Assembly (NCBI RefSeq): GCF_000007825.1 | Contig: NC_004722.1 | Coordinates: 1,590,501 to 1,654,500, forward strand | Source of the DNA: Bacillus cereus ATCC 14579 | GTDB taxonomy: Bacteria; Bacillota; Bacilli; Bacillales; Bacillaceae_G | Direction of reading: 5' to 3' | DNA length: 64,000 nucleotides | In this document: in pieces, positions 33,560 to 42,486 of the stretch | Numbering within the stretch: position 1 is the stretch's first letter | Layout of the letters: each line of letters starts with the position of its first letter | The notes under the pieces: generated by a model | What the model was told of the DNA's origin: nothing | Databases searched by the model: none | The model's input: the letters and a program-made list of their open reading frames with translations, nothing else | Program-made: the position numbers and the translations under genes

Positions 33560-34270
33560 ATGACAACGGCATTATATTTAGAAGATGCATACAAAACGAG
33601 TTGCGAAACAGAAGTGATAAAAGTAGAAGGGAATAAAGTATTTGTAAAGGAAACAGTTTTTTATCCAACTGGTGGAGGGCAAGAATGTGATACGGGTGTT
33701 ATTGTACAAGATGGGTCTGTATTTGAAGTTGAAAAAGTAAAGAAGGAGCAAGGAGAAATAGTTCACTATATAAAAGACGAAGCACAAGTAAAGTTAGGTC
33801 CAGTTAAATTAGAGATAAATTGGGAAAGACGTCATAATTTAATGCGTCATCACTCTTTACTGCATCTTATCGGAGCTGTTGTTTATGAAAAGTATGGAGC
33901 TCTATGCACTGGAAATCAAATTTATCCTGATAAAGCACGTATCGATTTTAATGAGTTACAAGAGTTATCGAGCGTGGAAGTAGAAGAAATTGTTGAGGAA
34001 GTGAATAAACTTATTAAGCAAAATAAAGAAATTTCCACTCGTTATATGAGCCGCGAAGAAGCAGAAAATGCTGTAGGAATGATTAAAACAGCAATAAATC
34101 TCCTACCAACTACCATCCAAGAAATCCGCATTGTTACAATTGAAAATTTAGACGAACAAGCTTGTGGAGGCACACATGTGAAAAATACGAGTGAAATAGG
34201 AACACTTGTTATTGATAAAGTAAAAAGTAAAGGGAAGCAAAATCGTCGTTTTGAAGTAAGGGCGATTTAG
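33560..34270 (+). CDS. Alanyl-tRNA editing protein (AlaX family)
   Basis: A 236-residue free-standing editing domain that hydrolyses mischarged Ser- or Gly-tRNA(Ala). Zinc-binding motifs are visible: HHSLLH near residue 98 (HxxxH type) and CGGTH near residue 203. The N-terminal YPTGGGQECDTG is typical of AlaRS editing domains. AGAGGTGAGAG precedes the ATG. It is followed by a regulator and an amino-acid exporter, possibly one transcript. Confidence 0.92.
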   Translation: MTTALYLEDAYKTSCETEVIKVEGNKVFVKETVFYPTGGGQECDTGVIVQDGSVFEVEKVKKEQGEIVHYIKDEAQVKLGPVKLEINWERRHNLMRHHSLLHLIGAVVYEKYGALCTGNQIYPDKARIDFNELQELSSVEVEEIVEEVNKLIKQNKEISTRYMSREEAENAVGMIKTAINLLPTTIQEIRIVTIENLDEQACGGTHVKNTSEIGTLVIDKVKSKGKQNRRFEVRAI

Positions 34271-34287
34271 ATTGTGAGGGGTTACCG

Positions 34288-35124
34288 ATGGATAAAATTA
34301 TAAAGGAATTACAAAAGTTAGGATTTTCCCAGTATGAATGTAAAGCGTATATTGGACTACTAAAACATTCCCCAGTAACAGGCTATGAAGTGAGTAAACA
34401 AACAGGAGTACCTCGTTCTATGATTTACGAGGTACTCGGTAAGTTAATGGATAAAGGAGCAGTGCATATTGTACCTTCTGAACCAGTTAAATATGTACCA
34501 GTACCAGCTACCGAATTAATGAATCGAATGCGAAAAGACTTTGAAAAGTCCTTTGAATTTTTAGATGAGAAATTAAATTGTTTAGAACAAGAGCGACAAA
34601 TAGATGTAATTTCGCATATTCGTTCAAATGATCGTGTTTTGAAAGAAATATGCAATATAATTAGTAGAGCTAAGGAAGAGTTATGGGTTTCTGTATGGGA
34701 AGAACAAGTGCATGAAATTGAACCATACATTCATCAAAAGGAAGAGGAAGGCGTACATATATTTTCAATCTTATTTGGAGCTCCAGAAACAAAAATAGGA
34801 GCGACATTTCACCATAATTATATGACGCCCCACGTTGTTGAAAAGAGAATGGGTGGTCATTTAACTGTTATTGCTCGTGATGGAGAGGAAGTATTAATTG
34901 CGAACTTCTCAAATGATAGCACTTCATGGGCCGTTACAACGTATGACCCAGCGCTAGTTCTCGTTGCTACAGAGTATGTGCGGCACGATATTATGGTTGA
35001 AGAAATCACAAAGGAATTTGGAGCTGATAAGTTAGATACGTTATGGCGTGAAAATATAGATTTAGTTCATGTCGTAACAGGAAAACGAACTTTAGAAGGA
35101 ATGGAGGATGATAGAGATGAGTAA
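34288..35124 (+). CDS. TrmB-family transcriptional regulator
   Basis: A 278-residue regulator. The N-terminal winged helix is KLGFSQYECKAYIGLLKHSP, then SKQTGVPRSMIYEVLGKLMD. A coiled-coil linker and a phospholipase D-like effector domain follow (AKEELWVSVWEEQVHEIEPY), as in TrmB proteins. Its last 8 bases overlap the start of azlC, so it probably regulates the downstream transporter; no operator was recognised. Confidence 0.88.
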   Translation: MDKIIKELQKLGFSQYECKAYIGLLKHSPVTGYEVSKQTGVPRSMIYEVLGKLMDKGAVHIVPSEPVKYVPVPATELMNRMRKDFEKSFEFLDEKLNCLEQERQIDVISHIRSNDRVLKEICNIISRAKEELWVSVWEEQVHEIEPYIHQKEEEGVHIFSILFGAPETKIGATFHHNYMTPHVVEKRMGGHLTVIARDGEEVLIANFSNDSTSWAVTTYDPALVLVATEYVRHDIMVEEITKEFGADKLDTLWRENIDLVHVVTGKRTLEGMEDDRDE

Positions 35125-35842
35125 AGCTGAGGCACATGTAGCTTTGCAGAGCGATGATACATTTCAGCAAGGAGTAAAAGATTGTTTACCAACTGTATTT
35201 GGTTATTTGAGCATCGGTATAGCAGCTGGTGTAATTGCAAAAACAGCAGGTTTTTCTATCATTGAAATTGCATTTATGTCGACTTTAATTTATGCAGGTT
35301 CTGCCCAATTTATATTAGCTGGTATGTATGCAGCCGGTGCTCCTGCTTCCGCAATTATTTTTACTGTGTTTTTTGTTAATTTACGCCATTTATTAATGAG
35401 TGCTGCCCTCGCGCCGTACTTTACGAAACTACCTCTATTAAAAAACGTCATTATTGGTTCGCAAATTACAGATGAAACGTTCGGCGTCGCAGTGCAGCAT
35501 GCAACGCAAAAAGGATATTTAGGCGAAAGATGGATGATTGGGCTAAATGTAACGGCTTATTTAAACTGGATTCTTGCTACTATCATTGGCGGGCTATTTG
35601 GTGAGTGGATACCAGATCCACATACATACGGGATGGATTATGCATTACCAGCGATGTTTATCGGATTATTTGTACTTCAGCTCATAAGTAGTAAACCAAA
35701 GCTAGCAATTCATTTAAGTGTTGCAATTGTATCGATTATTATCGCATACGTTTCACACCTATTTATGCCAGATAGTATAGCGGTTATTATCGCAACATTA
35801 CTAGCTGCGACGATTGGAGTGGTGATTGAAAAATGGAAATGA
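35117..35842 (+). CDS. azlC: Branched-chain amino acid exporter subunit AzlC
   Basis: A 241-residue membrane protein of the AzlC/YgaZ family, with GVKDCLPTVFGYLSIGIAAG, FMSTLIYAGSAQFILAGMYA and VFFVNLRHLLMSAALAPYF. I chose ATG 35117 with GGAGG upstream. It overlaps azlD by 10 bases; the two form an export pair for branched-chain amino acids or analogues. Confidence 0.93.
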   Translation: MSKAEAHVALQSDDTFQQGVKDCLPTVFGYLSIGIAAGVIAKTAGFSIIEIAFMSTLIYAGSAQFILAGMYAAGAPASAIIFTVFFVNLRHLLMSAALAPYFTKLPLLKNVIIGSQITDETFGVAVQHATQKGYLGERWMIGLNVTAYLNWILATIIGGLFGEWIPDPHTYGMDYALPAMFIGLFVLQLISSKPKLAIHLSVAIVSIIIAYVSHLFMPDSIAVIIATLLAATIGVVIEKWK

Positions 35843-36144
35843 GATTAGATGTATTATTACTTTTACTAGCAGCAGGAGCTGTTACACTCGTGCCACGTAT
35901 TTTACCTCTACTCGTATTTAGCAAACTACAAATTCCTGAATGGGGTTTAAAATGGTTAAATTACATACCAATTGCGATATTAGCAGCGCTTTTAGCACAA
36001 GTTTTATTTATGCATGAGACAATGCAGTGGGATTATCTTATTGCAGCAATTCCAACATTTCTTGTAGCGATATATACTCGTAGTTTATTAGGTACAGTAT
36101 TAACGGGAGTGGTTGTGATTATTTTGTTACGTTTCTTTTTCTAA
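35833..36144 (+). CDS. azlD: Branched-chain amino acid exporter subunit AzlD
   Basis: A 103-residue protein with about four membrane segments and the AzlD core TLVPRILPLLVFSKLQIPEW, then WLNYIPIAILAALLAQVLF. It overlaps the azlC end, typical of a translationally coupled pair. Confidence 0.92.
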   Translation: MEMRLDVLLLLLAAGAVTLVPRILPLLVFSKLQIPEWGLKWLNYIPIAILAALLAQVLFMHETMQWDYLIAAIPTFLVAIYTRSLLGTVLTGVVVIILLRFFF

Positions 36145-36206
36145 AAAGGATTACGCTCATATAATAGCGAAAAGTGTAATAACATAAAAAATATAGGGGT
36201 GGTGTT

Positions 36207-36377
36207 ATGATACTTTTAACGATAGGAGCAATTTTGTTAACGTTGTTTATTTTCTTTACTATCGGTTTCGTTACGTTTATGATGTTTGTTGATAAGGCGA
36301 CACCTCAAATATATTATACACCTTGTGAATCAGTGACAGTGAAAACTAAAGGTAAACAGAGAAGGAAGAAAAGTTGA
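36207..36377 (+). CDS. Small membrane protein (56 residues)
   Basis: GGGGTGG lies 6 bases before ATG 36207. Residues 1-28 are a strong hydrophobic segment (LLTLFIFFTIGFVTFMMF), followed by a short extracytoplasmic or cytosolic tail with a single Cys and a Lys/Arg-rich end (KGKQRRKKS). No family recognised. The terminator overlaps its last codons. Confidence 0.6.
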   Translation: MILLTIGAILLTLFIFFTIGFVTFMMFVDKATPQIYYTPCESVTVKTKGKQRRKKS

Positions 36378-36397
36378 ATGTTAGCTTTTCTTCCTTC
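36361..36397. terminator. Hairpin between the small membrane gene and the leftward operon
   Basis: GAAGGAAGAAAAG pairs perfectly with CTTTTCTTCCTTC (13 pairs) around TTGAATGTTAG. It overlaps the stop of the 56-residue gene and can also serve the leftward gene ending at 36403. Confidence 0.7.
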
Positions 36398-36402
36398 TTC
36401 TA

Positions 36403-36762
36403 TTACATCCCCGAAAGAACTAACAAAAACAGCACAAATAAAAAACTAATAAAGGAAAGAAAACCGATACATATGGAGAACACACGATTGTTTCTCCATT
36501 CGCGCCAGAAAGTGATAAAACTTAATATACAAAGGAAAAACCAAATGGGTAGGAATAGGAACTCACTAATCTTTTCGGGAAGTAACGCATAAAAAGTTGA
36601 TAAATATAAAATCCAATTTGTAAAAAATAAAATGCAAACGATAATAGATTGTAAGTAGAGGCGGTTGAAAAATATCCCTTTTTTTACGGTTATAAAAATG
36701 ATAGTTAGCGCTGAGATAAAGGAAATGAGTATGAAAATAAGTAAGAGTAATGTAAGTGTCAT
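36403..36762 (-). CDS. Hypothetical membrane protein
   Basis: A 119-residue protein with about four hydrophobic segments (LLLIFILISFISALTIIF, LQSIIVCILFFTNWILYL, EFLFLPIWFFLCILSFITFW, FLSFISFLFVLFLLVLS). No conserved motif or family recognised. It follows the hydrolase gene upstream without a gap, so it is in the same leftward operon. Confidence 0.65.
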   Translation of the reverse strand: MTLTLLLLIFILISFISALTIIFITVKKGIFFNRLYLQSIIVCILFFTNWILYLSTFYALLPEKISEFLFLPIWFFLCILSFITFWREWRNNRVFSICIGFLSFISFLFVLFLLVLSGM

Positions 36763-37368
36763 TTACATCTCCTTTATAAGAGTGTTTTTTACAAGAAATG
36801 AATCTATTAAATTGTATGCTTGTTTTGTAGAGTGCTCGTTATATTTTTCAGTGTACGGATTTAGAAATCCATGTTCACCGTGTAGTTGTTTTATTTCTAA
36901 TAAAGGGTTATTCTGTTGCTGCAATGTTTGAATGAAAGAGGATACTGAAAAACTAGCTTCTTTTTCAGGGAATATAAGTAGTGTAGCGCATGTAGGCTTT
37001 ATGTGAACATAGTCGCGTATACGAGAACCGTAACATCCGATAATAAAATCTATTTTCGGATTGTTACTACATAGCCATGAGATGGTAGCTCCAACACTAA
37101 AGCCGATAAGTCCAATATGTGTATAACTACTAGAAAGATGAGAAATGAATTCTTCAATTTGCTTTTTTCCATCATCAAATCCAATATGATTTACAAAATG
37201 TTCATATGCTTTTTCTTCATCACGATAATGAAATGCGTGTTGTGATTGTAGAAGATTAGGACAGAATACATCTATATGAGATGAAGTAAAGTGCTGGGTA
37301 ACGTGATGCATATGGTCGTTCACACCATATATTTCATGAACAATAACGAGAGCTAATTTTTCCTTCAT
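36763..37368 (-). CDS. Dienelactone hydrolase-like alpha/beta hydrolase
   Basis: A 201-residue hydrolase. The N-terminal strand is LALVIVHEIYGVNDHMHHVT (the HEIYG motif typical of dienelactone hydrolases), the nucleophile elbow is GFSVGA (Ser where classical enzymes have Cys), and the C-terminal histidine is in LHGEHGFLNPY. The substrate cannot be told. Its start is 2 bases from the stop of the upstream monooxygenase-fold gene. Confidence 0.85.
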   Translation of the reverse strand: MKEKLALVIVHEIYGVNDHMHHVTQHFTSSHIDVFCPNLLQSQHAFHYRDEEKAYEHFVNHIGFDDGKKQIEEFISHLSSSYTHIGLIGFSVGATISWLCSNNPKIDFIIGCYGSRIRDYVHIKPTCATLLIFPEKEASFSVSSFIQTLQQQNNPLLEIKQLHGEHGFLNPYTEKYNEHSTKQAYNLIDSFLVKNTLIKEM

Positions 37369-37370
37369 AG

Positions 37371-37706
37371 TTATAAAGTACCTCTATGAAACTTAAATTC
37401 TTTCTCAACAAGGCAAATACGCAGATGGAAGTTTTCATACCATTGCTCACGACCTCTTTTTTTCGCTTCTTTATGTAAGGTGTTCTTCTTCCAATTTTCA
37501 ATCGCATCAAGTGATTCCCAATAAGAAATTGTTATTCCGAGTCCAGAATTACCTCTTGCACTTTCTACACCTAAAAATCCAGGTTGTTGCTTTGCAAGTT
37601 TCTCCATTTCTTCGGCAACGGTATTATAGTCTGTTGTATCATTTGATAAATTAGAAGTGAATATAACTGCATAATAAGGCTTGTTTTTTTCTAAAGTAGA
37701 TGCCAT
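37371..37706 (-). CDS. Antibiotic biosynthesis monooxygenase (ABM)-fold protein
   Basis: A 111-residue protein with the dimeric ferredoxin-like ABM pattern: YYAVIFTSNLS, EEMEKLAKQQPGFLGVESAR, GITISYWESLDAIENWKKNT, HKEAKKRGREQWYENFHLRI. Proteins of this fold cofactor-lessly oxidise or bind small molecules or haem; the exact role is unknown. AAGGAGG precedes the ATG. First gene of the leftward three-gene operon. Confidence 0.88.
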   Translation of the reverse strand: MASTLEKNKPYYAVIFTSNLSNDTTDYNTVAEEMEKLAKQQPGFLGVESARGNSGLGITISYWESLDAIENWKKNTLHKEAKKRGREQWYENFHLRICLVEKEFKFHRGTL

Positions 37707-37857
37707 TATTTTTCCTCCTTAATGTATAGTACGAATAATTAATCCATAGTTTGTATTTTAGCAGGTCACAAAAAGAAAAGAAGTAGAAAATTCTTATTTT
37801 TTCAGCTCATGTAAAATAAAGGGTTGAAGAAATTTATAGTAAGTAATCTGAAAGAAG

Positions 37858-37891
37858 AAAAATGCCACTTCAAAAGAGAAGTGGCATTTCT
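37858..37891 (-). terminator. Terminator of sspH
   Basis: On the reverse strand AAATGCCACTTC pairs with GAAGTGGCATTT and is followed by TTTCTTC. It begins at the sspH stop codon. Confidence 0.85.
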
Positions 37892-38070
37892 TATATTTCC
37901 TCTAAGCTATTAACTGGAACAGTTAATTCGCGTTCTGGGTTTTTTACTTCATATATGCGGGCGGTTTCATTGCTTTCATCGACGTGTTGAATCATAACAG
38001 GCATGCCTTGAAAACTGACATTGGCTTGCTCTGCTGACACAGAAAGCTCTTTTGCACGTTGTATATTCAT
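37891..38070 (-). CDS. sspH: Small acid-soluble spore protein, H type
   Basis: A 59-residue protein starting MNIQRAKELSVSAEQANVSF, with GMPVMIQHVDE and ending LTVPVNSLEEI, the H-type SASP pattern. GGGAGG lies 7 bases before ATG 38070. Such proteins are made in the forespore and packaged in the spore core. Expression would be forespore-specific, but I did not identify a SigG promoter. It has its own terminator. Confidence 0.88.
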   Translation of the reverse strand: MNIQRAKELSVSAEQANVSFQGMPVMIQHVDESNETARIYEVKNPERELTVPVNSLEEI

Positions 38071-38136
38071 TTATATTCCTCCCATCATTATTATCTTTGC
38101 TAAAAAAGAGGAATAATATACCATTTAGAGACATTC

Positions 38137-39351
38137 TTAAAGTTTTTGTATTATTTGTAATGTTTCTTTAATAAATGAAGAAAAGATGGAATCAGGATAA
38201 CCATCTATCGTTTGAACTGCTTCTTTTGCTTCTTTCAGAGCAGCTGGTTTATCTTGAAGTTTTATATGACACAGGGCACGATAAGAGCCAGCTGTTAATA
38301 ACCATGACTGATCAAGTGGATGACTCATATAATCTGGAATATTAGCACGTTTTAATGTTTCCAAAGCTTCCTCGTAACGTTTTAAACCATACAGAGATTT
38401 TCCTTTTTCAAGATAATACAATCCATCTTCTTGAAAAATCGGTACATCTTTTAGTTTTTCTCGGAATTGTTCTAAATGTTCTAATGCAATTGTATATTCA
38501 TTTGTAACGGTATTGTAGTAATAAGCTTTTAATATATCTATATTTGCAGCGGATAGAGTATCTTCTGTAAAAATGGCAAATTGCTCCGATTTTTTTATGT
38601 AATATAAATATCGTTCTTTATCGGTTGTAATGATTTTTTGATAAGATAAAATACGGTAAAATTCATCTGTTTTATAATACACTTGATGTTTTTTTGAAAA
38701 TGCAAGTGCATCTAAAATGATTTTTTCACATTTTTCATAATTACCGTATGCGAGTAAAATAATTGCTTCTTTTAAATATAATTGTATATGTGTAATAAGA
38801 TCCATTTCTAAATTCTTCGTTTTATATTCATCGCGAATTTTGGTAATCAACTGTAAACATTCTTTATATTTTTTCCGTTTGTAGAGCATATAGTAAAACA
38901 GTAGTTTCGTTTCAGTACTTTCACGATACAAAGTATATTTTTCAAATATAGAAACAGCTGTTTCAACGTAATATTCAATATTGTAATCGTTCATAATGGC
39001 CGCTCCAGTTATGAACTGTTTATATAAACGTGCTGTGTTTAAAGTAAGGGGTAGTTCTTTTTGAACGATAGGTAGTAAAGTCTTGTATACTTCATCGCAT
39101 TTATTTGATTTTATTAATGGCTCCATTTTTTGAATGAGTTCCACAATTTCTTCTTCATCTTCTTCTAATAAAAAGCTCGTTTCACATTCAAGTTTTTCCG
39201 CAATATATTGTAATGTTTTCATAGAAGGTGTAGCTTTTCCATTTTCAATTTGACTAAGCATACTTTTTGTCAGTTCCGAACCTGCCAGTGCTGTTTGCGT
39301 AAGCTTTTTTTCTTTTCGTAATGCTTTAATTTTTTCACCGAGAGTTGCCAT
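38137..39351 (-). CDS. Xre-family regulator with TPR-like C-terminus
   Basis: A 404-residue regulator. Residues about 5-60 are a helix-turn-helix (KIKALRKEKKLTQTALAGSE, then LTKSMLSQIENGKATPSMKT). The rest is tetratricopeptide-like helical repeats, with the last repeat ALKEAKEAVQTIDG. The layout recalls RNPP-type regulators of Bacillus, but no propeptide gene is adjacent. AAAGGAG precedes the ATG. It is divergent from an MFS exporter; two near-identical palindromes in the 119-base gap are probably its operators. Confidence 0.88.
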   Translation of the reverse strand: MATLGEKIKALRKEKKLTQTALAGSELTKSMLSQIENGKATPSMKTLQYIAEKLECETSFLLEEDEEEIVELIQKMEPLIKSNKCDEVYKTLLPIVQKELPLTLNTARLYKQFITGAAIMNDYNIEYYVETAVSIFEKYTLYRESTETKLLFYYMLYKRKKYKECLQLITKIRDEYKTKNLEMDLITHIQLYLKEAIILLAYGNYEKCEKIILDALAFSKKHQVYYKTDEFYRILSYQKIITTDKERYLYYIKKSEQFAIFTEDTLSAANIDILKAYYYNTVTNEYTIALEHLEQFREKLKDVPIFQEDGLYYLEKGKSLYGLKRYEEALETLKRANIPDYMSHPLDQSWLLTAGSYRALCHIKLQDKPAALKEAKEAVQTIDGYPDSIFSSFIKETLQIIQKL

Positions 39352-39372
39352 ATTATTGCTCCTTTATATTTA

Positions 39373-39397
39373 AAAAGTTTAATTGTATTTAACTTTT
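39373..39397. promoter_or_regulatory. Palindromic operator 1 between the Xre regulator and the MFS gene
   Basis: AAGTTTAATTGTATTTAACTT flanked by A/T runs; the half sites are AAGTTTAA and TTTAACTT. It lies close to the regulator's own ribosome site, suggesting autoregulation. It matches operator 2. Confidence 0.6.
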
Positions 39398-39399
39398 TG

Positions 39400-39429
39400 T
39401 TGTGAAAATTGGAAAGTTGATTATATAAT
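39400..39429 (+). promoter_or_regulatory. Promoter of the MFS gene
   Basis: TTGTGA (39400-39405), 18-base spacer, TATAAT (39424-39429). Operator 2 begins at the next base, covering the start point. Confidence 0.6.
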
Positions 39430-39452
39430 AAGTTTAACACAATTTAACTTTT
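39430..39452. promoter_or_regulatory. Palindromic operator 2 over the MFS start point
   Basis: AAGTTTAACACAATTTAACTT followed by TT; same half sites and spacing as operator 1 with a different centre (CACA for TTGT). The placement directly downstream of the -10 fits repression. Confidence 0.6.
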
Positions 39453-39470
39453 AAGGGGAGAGAGTCAAAA

Positions 39471-40739
39471 ATGGGAGATATAAGTATAGGAAAACATGAT
39501 TCAAGAATGAAGATTGCAACTAGAAATATCATTTTAATGATGATTGGAAAAATGACGTCTTTATTAGGTGCAGGTATTTATACGTTCGCAATGGGATTAT
39601 ATGTATTAAAGACTACTGGTTCAGGGATGGGTTTTGCAATTACGCTCGTTTGCGGATCACTTCCAAGGATGATCTGTGGCCCAATTGCTGGTGCTGTAGC
39701 AGACCGTGTGAATCGAAAATGGCTTGTCATTGGTACTGATTTATTAAGTAGTTTAACGATGCTTAGTATGTTTATTCTTGCTACTATATTTGGGCCATCA
39801 CTTCTTTTTATTTATATTTCAGCAGCATTATTATCAATTTGTGCAAGTTTTTATTCTGTTGCATTAACTTCGTCTATTCCGAGTTTAGTAGATGAAGGAC
39901 GTATTCAAAAAGCGAGTGCTTTAAATCAAACGGCGGCTTCTTTATCAAATATTTTAGGCCCGATTATTGGCGGAGTTGTATATGGTTTCTTTTCAATTAA
40001 ATCGTTTTTCCTATTAAATAGCATTACGTTCTTTTTAGCGGTTATTTTGCAATTATTTATCGTATTTGATTTATATAAAAAAGAAGTGGCTGAAAGTACA
40101 GAGCATTTCTTGACGAGTATAAAAGAAGGTTTTTTATATGTAAAAAGACAACGTGAAATATATGGTCTAATGAAAATAGCATTGTGGGTAAACTTTTTTG
40201 CGTGTGGTCTAACAGTTGCACTTCCGTACATTATCGTCCATACATTGCATTTATCTTCAAAGCAACTCGGTACTGTAGAGGGAATGTTAGCAGTCGGGAT
40301 GCTAATGGGAGCGATTGCTTTATCAGTGCGTAAAGAAGTGAATAATCCGTTTCGTTCTATTTATACTGGACTGTTTTTGTTTGCAGGTTTAAGTTTATGT
40401 ACAGCCTTTCCGTTGTTAGTTATCATTCCAAAAGTAGCAAGTTTTATTTACTATATTGCTTTTATGATGTTAACTGGTATAGCAATTATGATTGTAAACA
40501 TTCCAATGCAAGTACATATGCAAAAAACGACAGATCCGAGCTACCTAGGGCGTGTGTTTGGCCTACTTGAAACAATTGCGACTGCAATCGCACCGCTTGG
40601 TATGATTGTATATGGACTACTATTAGATATGTTGCCAACTAGCATTGTTATGATGACAATAGGTGGAGGGTTATTGTTAGTTGTATTAGTTGGAGTAAAG
40701 CAACATATGGCGAAAAAACAAGTAGATGTGTCCGCTTAA
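39471..40739 (+). CDS. MFS transporter (drug-efflux-like)
   Basis: A 422-residue protein with 11-12 membrane segments. It belongs to the MFS group with motif VTLVCGSLPRMICGPIAGAV-ADRVNRKW near residue 65-85 and LGRVFGLLETIATAIAPLGM in the C-half. Substrates are unknown; efflux is inferred from the family and the adjacent Xre regulator. AAGGGGAGAG precedes the ATG. Confidence 0.9.
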   Translation: MGDISIGKHDSRMKIATRNIILMMIGKMTSLLGAGIYTFAMGLYVLKTTGSGMGFAITLVCGSLPRMICGPIAGAVADRVNRKWLVIGTDLLSSLTMLSMFILATIFGPSLLFIYISAALLSICASFYSVALTSSIPSLVDEGRIQKASALNQTAASLSNILGPIIGGVVYGFFSIKSFFLLNSITFFLAVILQLFIVFDLYKKEVAESTEHFLTSIKEGFLYVKRQREIYGLMKIALWVNFFACGLTVALPYIIVHTLHLSSKQLGTVEGMLAVGMLMGAIALSVRKEVNNPFRSIYTGLFLFAGLSLCTAFPLLVIIPKVASFIYYIAFMMLTGIAIMIVNIPMQVHMQKTTDPSYLGRVFGLLETIATAIAPLGMIVYGLLLDMLPTSIVMMTIGGGLLLVVLVGVKQHMAKKQVDVSA

Positions 40740-40865
40740 AAATAAGAAAATAATAAAAATTTGACTTATCATTATAAAAATGACTAAATTAGTATTTTAG
40801 TTTTTGAAACTCTTTTTCATGTATGTTAAAGTAAAGTGAGCTTGCAAAGAAAAGGAGACAACAGC

Positions 40866-41390
40866 ATGAAAAAATTAAGTTTTGTTATGCTTTTTCTATT
40901 AGTCGTAATGGCTGGATGTAGCAATTATGACACATATATTGAAACAGGTATGCAATCATTGAAAGATGAAAAGTATAGTGATGCAACAATGTGGTTCGAA
41001 AAAGCAGAAAAAGAAAAATCAGGAAACGAAGCGAAATCATATAAAGAAGTTGCTGAGAAAATGGATCATGGAGCAACAGCATTAAAAGACGGTAAGTATT
41101 TAGAAGCGAAAGACATTGCAAATGAAGTGTTACAAAAGAAAAAAGATGATGAACTTGAAAAAGCTGTAACATCAAATGCAGAGAATATGCTTCAAAAAGC
41201 AAAAGATGTGGAAGAGAAAGTAAATGAAAGAGTGGCAAAGCGTAGAAAGGTAGAAGAAGAAGGAATCGATAAACTTATTAAAGCTGTCGATAGTATAGAT
41301 GAAGTGAAAGAAAAAGAGAAGAAAGTATCAGAAGCATTAGATAAGGCTGAAGAGGCGCAAGCAAAAATTGAGGCAAAGAAAAATAAATAG
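40866..41390 (+). CDS. Lipoprotein with coiled-coil/TPR-like body
   Basis: A 174-residue protein with a lipobox (VVMAGC, Cys about residue 18) after a short hydrophobic signal. The body is helical with a TPR-like repeat (IETGMQSLKDEKYSDATMWF, then ATALKDGKYLEAKDIANEV) and a Lys/Glu-rich tail. Function unknown. I chose ATG 40866 after AAGGAGA. Two candidate promoters precede it: TTGACT-18-TAAATT (40761-40790) and TTGAAA-17-TAAAGT (40804-40832). Confidence 0.82.
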   Translation: MKKLSFVMLFLLVVMAGCSNYDTYIETGMQSLKDEKYSDATMWFEKAEKEKSGNEAKSYKEVAEKMDHGATALKDGKYLEAKDIANEVLQKKKDDELEKAVTSNAENMLQKAKDVEEKVNERVAKRRKVEEEGIDKLIKAVDSIDEVKEKEKKVSEALDKAEEAQAKIEAKKNK

Positions 41391-41401
41391 ATTTATAGTT
41401 T

Positions 41402-41440
41402 AAAAGGCTGTCGTGCATAACGACAGCCTTTTAATTTTTT
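41402..41440. terminator. Bidirectional terminator between the lipoprotein and LysR genes
   Basis: AAAAGGCTGTCG-TGCATAA-CGACAGCCTTTT, followed by AATTTTTT. The stop of the leftward LysR gene lies inside it. Confidence 0.88.
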
Positions 41441-42324
41441 GTTGTAAATGAAGTGATGCTTTGTAGTAAAAAAGAAATGATTTTAGAATTCCATCTGTCC
41501 TCATGATGAATCGTATAAATATTACGCTGAAATTCAAATTCAGGGATTGGTATATAGCATAGCTCATTTCGTTGTATTTCTTGCTCGATAGCAAGTTTAG
41601 AAATAAAGGCAATTCCATTACCATATTTTAAAATTTGTTTCATCGTTTCTAATGAGTCTAATTCAATTTCAGATTGGAATGTAATGTTGTGCGCCAACGT
41701 CCATTGTGTAAGTAAATCTCTCGTTGTAGATGGATTACGATGCAATAGTATGCGTTCCTTTTCGATATTTTGTAACGATACATTGTCTTTCTTTGAAAAA
41801 TGATGTTCTTTGGAAAAGGCAAGAACAAGTGTATCGGGCATTATATTCGTTTGTTTTAAAAGTGGTTCATCAAATGGAGCAGCGGAAATTATCCCAAGAT
41901 CGATTTCGTGATTTTGTAGCATCATTCGAATTTCAGGGGCTGTTTTCACTAGTAGCGTTATTTTTATATTGGGAAATTCGCATTGAAATTGATGAACGAC
42001 TTCTGGCAAAAGATAAGTCGCTGGTACATAACTAGCGCCGATTGTTATAGCACCTTTATGAAAATCTTTAAACTCTTGCGTGACACGTCTAGCTTCTTTC
42101 ATAAGCGCATCTATTTTACAAGCATAATGGTGCAAAGCCTCACCAGCCTCTGTTAAGAAATACCTTCCAGAACGTAATTCAAATAAAGACACACCGAGTT
42201 CTTCTTCTAAGCTTTTTATATGAAATGTAATAGTTGGTTGTTTAACGCCAAGTTTTTCTGCAACGATTGTAAGCTTTTTGTATTTCTTAATAAGTACTAC
42301 AATTTCTAATTTTAAGAGATTCAT
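41431..42324 (-). CDS. LysR-family regulator
   Basis: A 297-residue LysR-type activator or repressor. The N-terminal helix-turn-helix is KLTIVAEKLGVKQPTITFHI, then KSLEEELGVSLFELRSGRY; a ligand-binding domain begins around residue 90. It is divergent from the ABC transporter operon, the usual arrangement for controlling it. The inducer is unknown. Confidence 0.92.
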   Translation of the reverse strand: MNLLKLEIVVLIKKYKKLTIVAEKLGVKQPTITFHIKSLEEELGVSLFELRSGRYFLTEAGEALHHYACKIDALMKEARRVTQEFKDFHKGAITIGASYVPATYLLPEVVHQFQCEFPNIKITLLVKTAPEIRMMLQNHEIDLGIISAAPFDEPLLKQTNIMPDTLVLAFSKEHHFSKKDNVSLQNIEKERILLHRNPSTTRDLLTQWTLAHNITFQSEIELDSLETMKQILKYGNGIAFISKLAIEQEIQRNELCYIPIPEFEFQRNIYTIHHEDRWNSKIISFLLQSITSFTTKN

Positions 42325-42406
42325 TATGAATTGCCGCCTTTTTTATTTTAAATATAGAAAAAATCTATAGAAATAAATAGTTTATTAGAAGTTTTTTAAT
42401 TTAATC

Positions 42407-42434
42407 TTTACAGTACATTAACATTCAGTATAAA
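42407..42434 (+). promoter_or_regulatory. Candidate promoter of the ABC operon
   Basis: TTTACA (42407-42412), 16-base spacer, TATAAA (42429-42434), in the 162-base gap shared with the divergent LysR gene. No distinct LysR T-N11-A operator was resolved. Confidence 0.5.
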
Positions 42435-42486
42435 TCTTCCATATAGAATGAAAGCAGGTTAAGAATGAGGGGAGAGAGGTGAAGCA

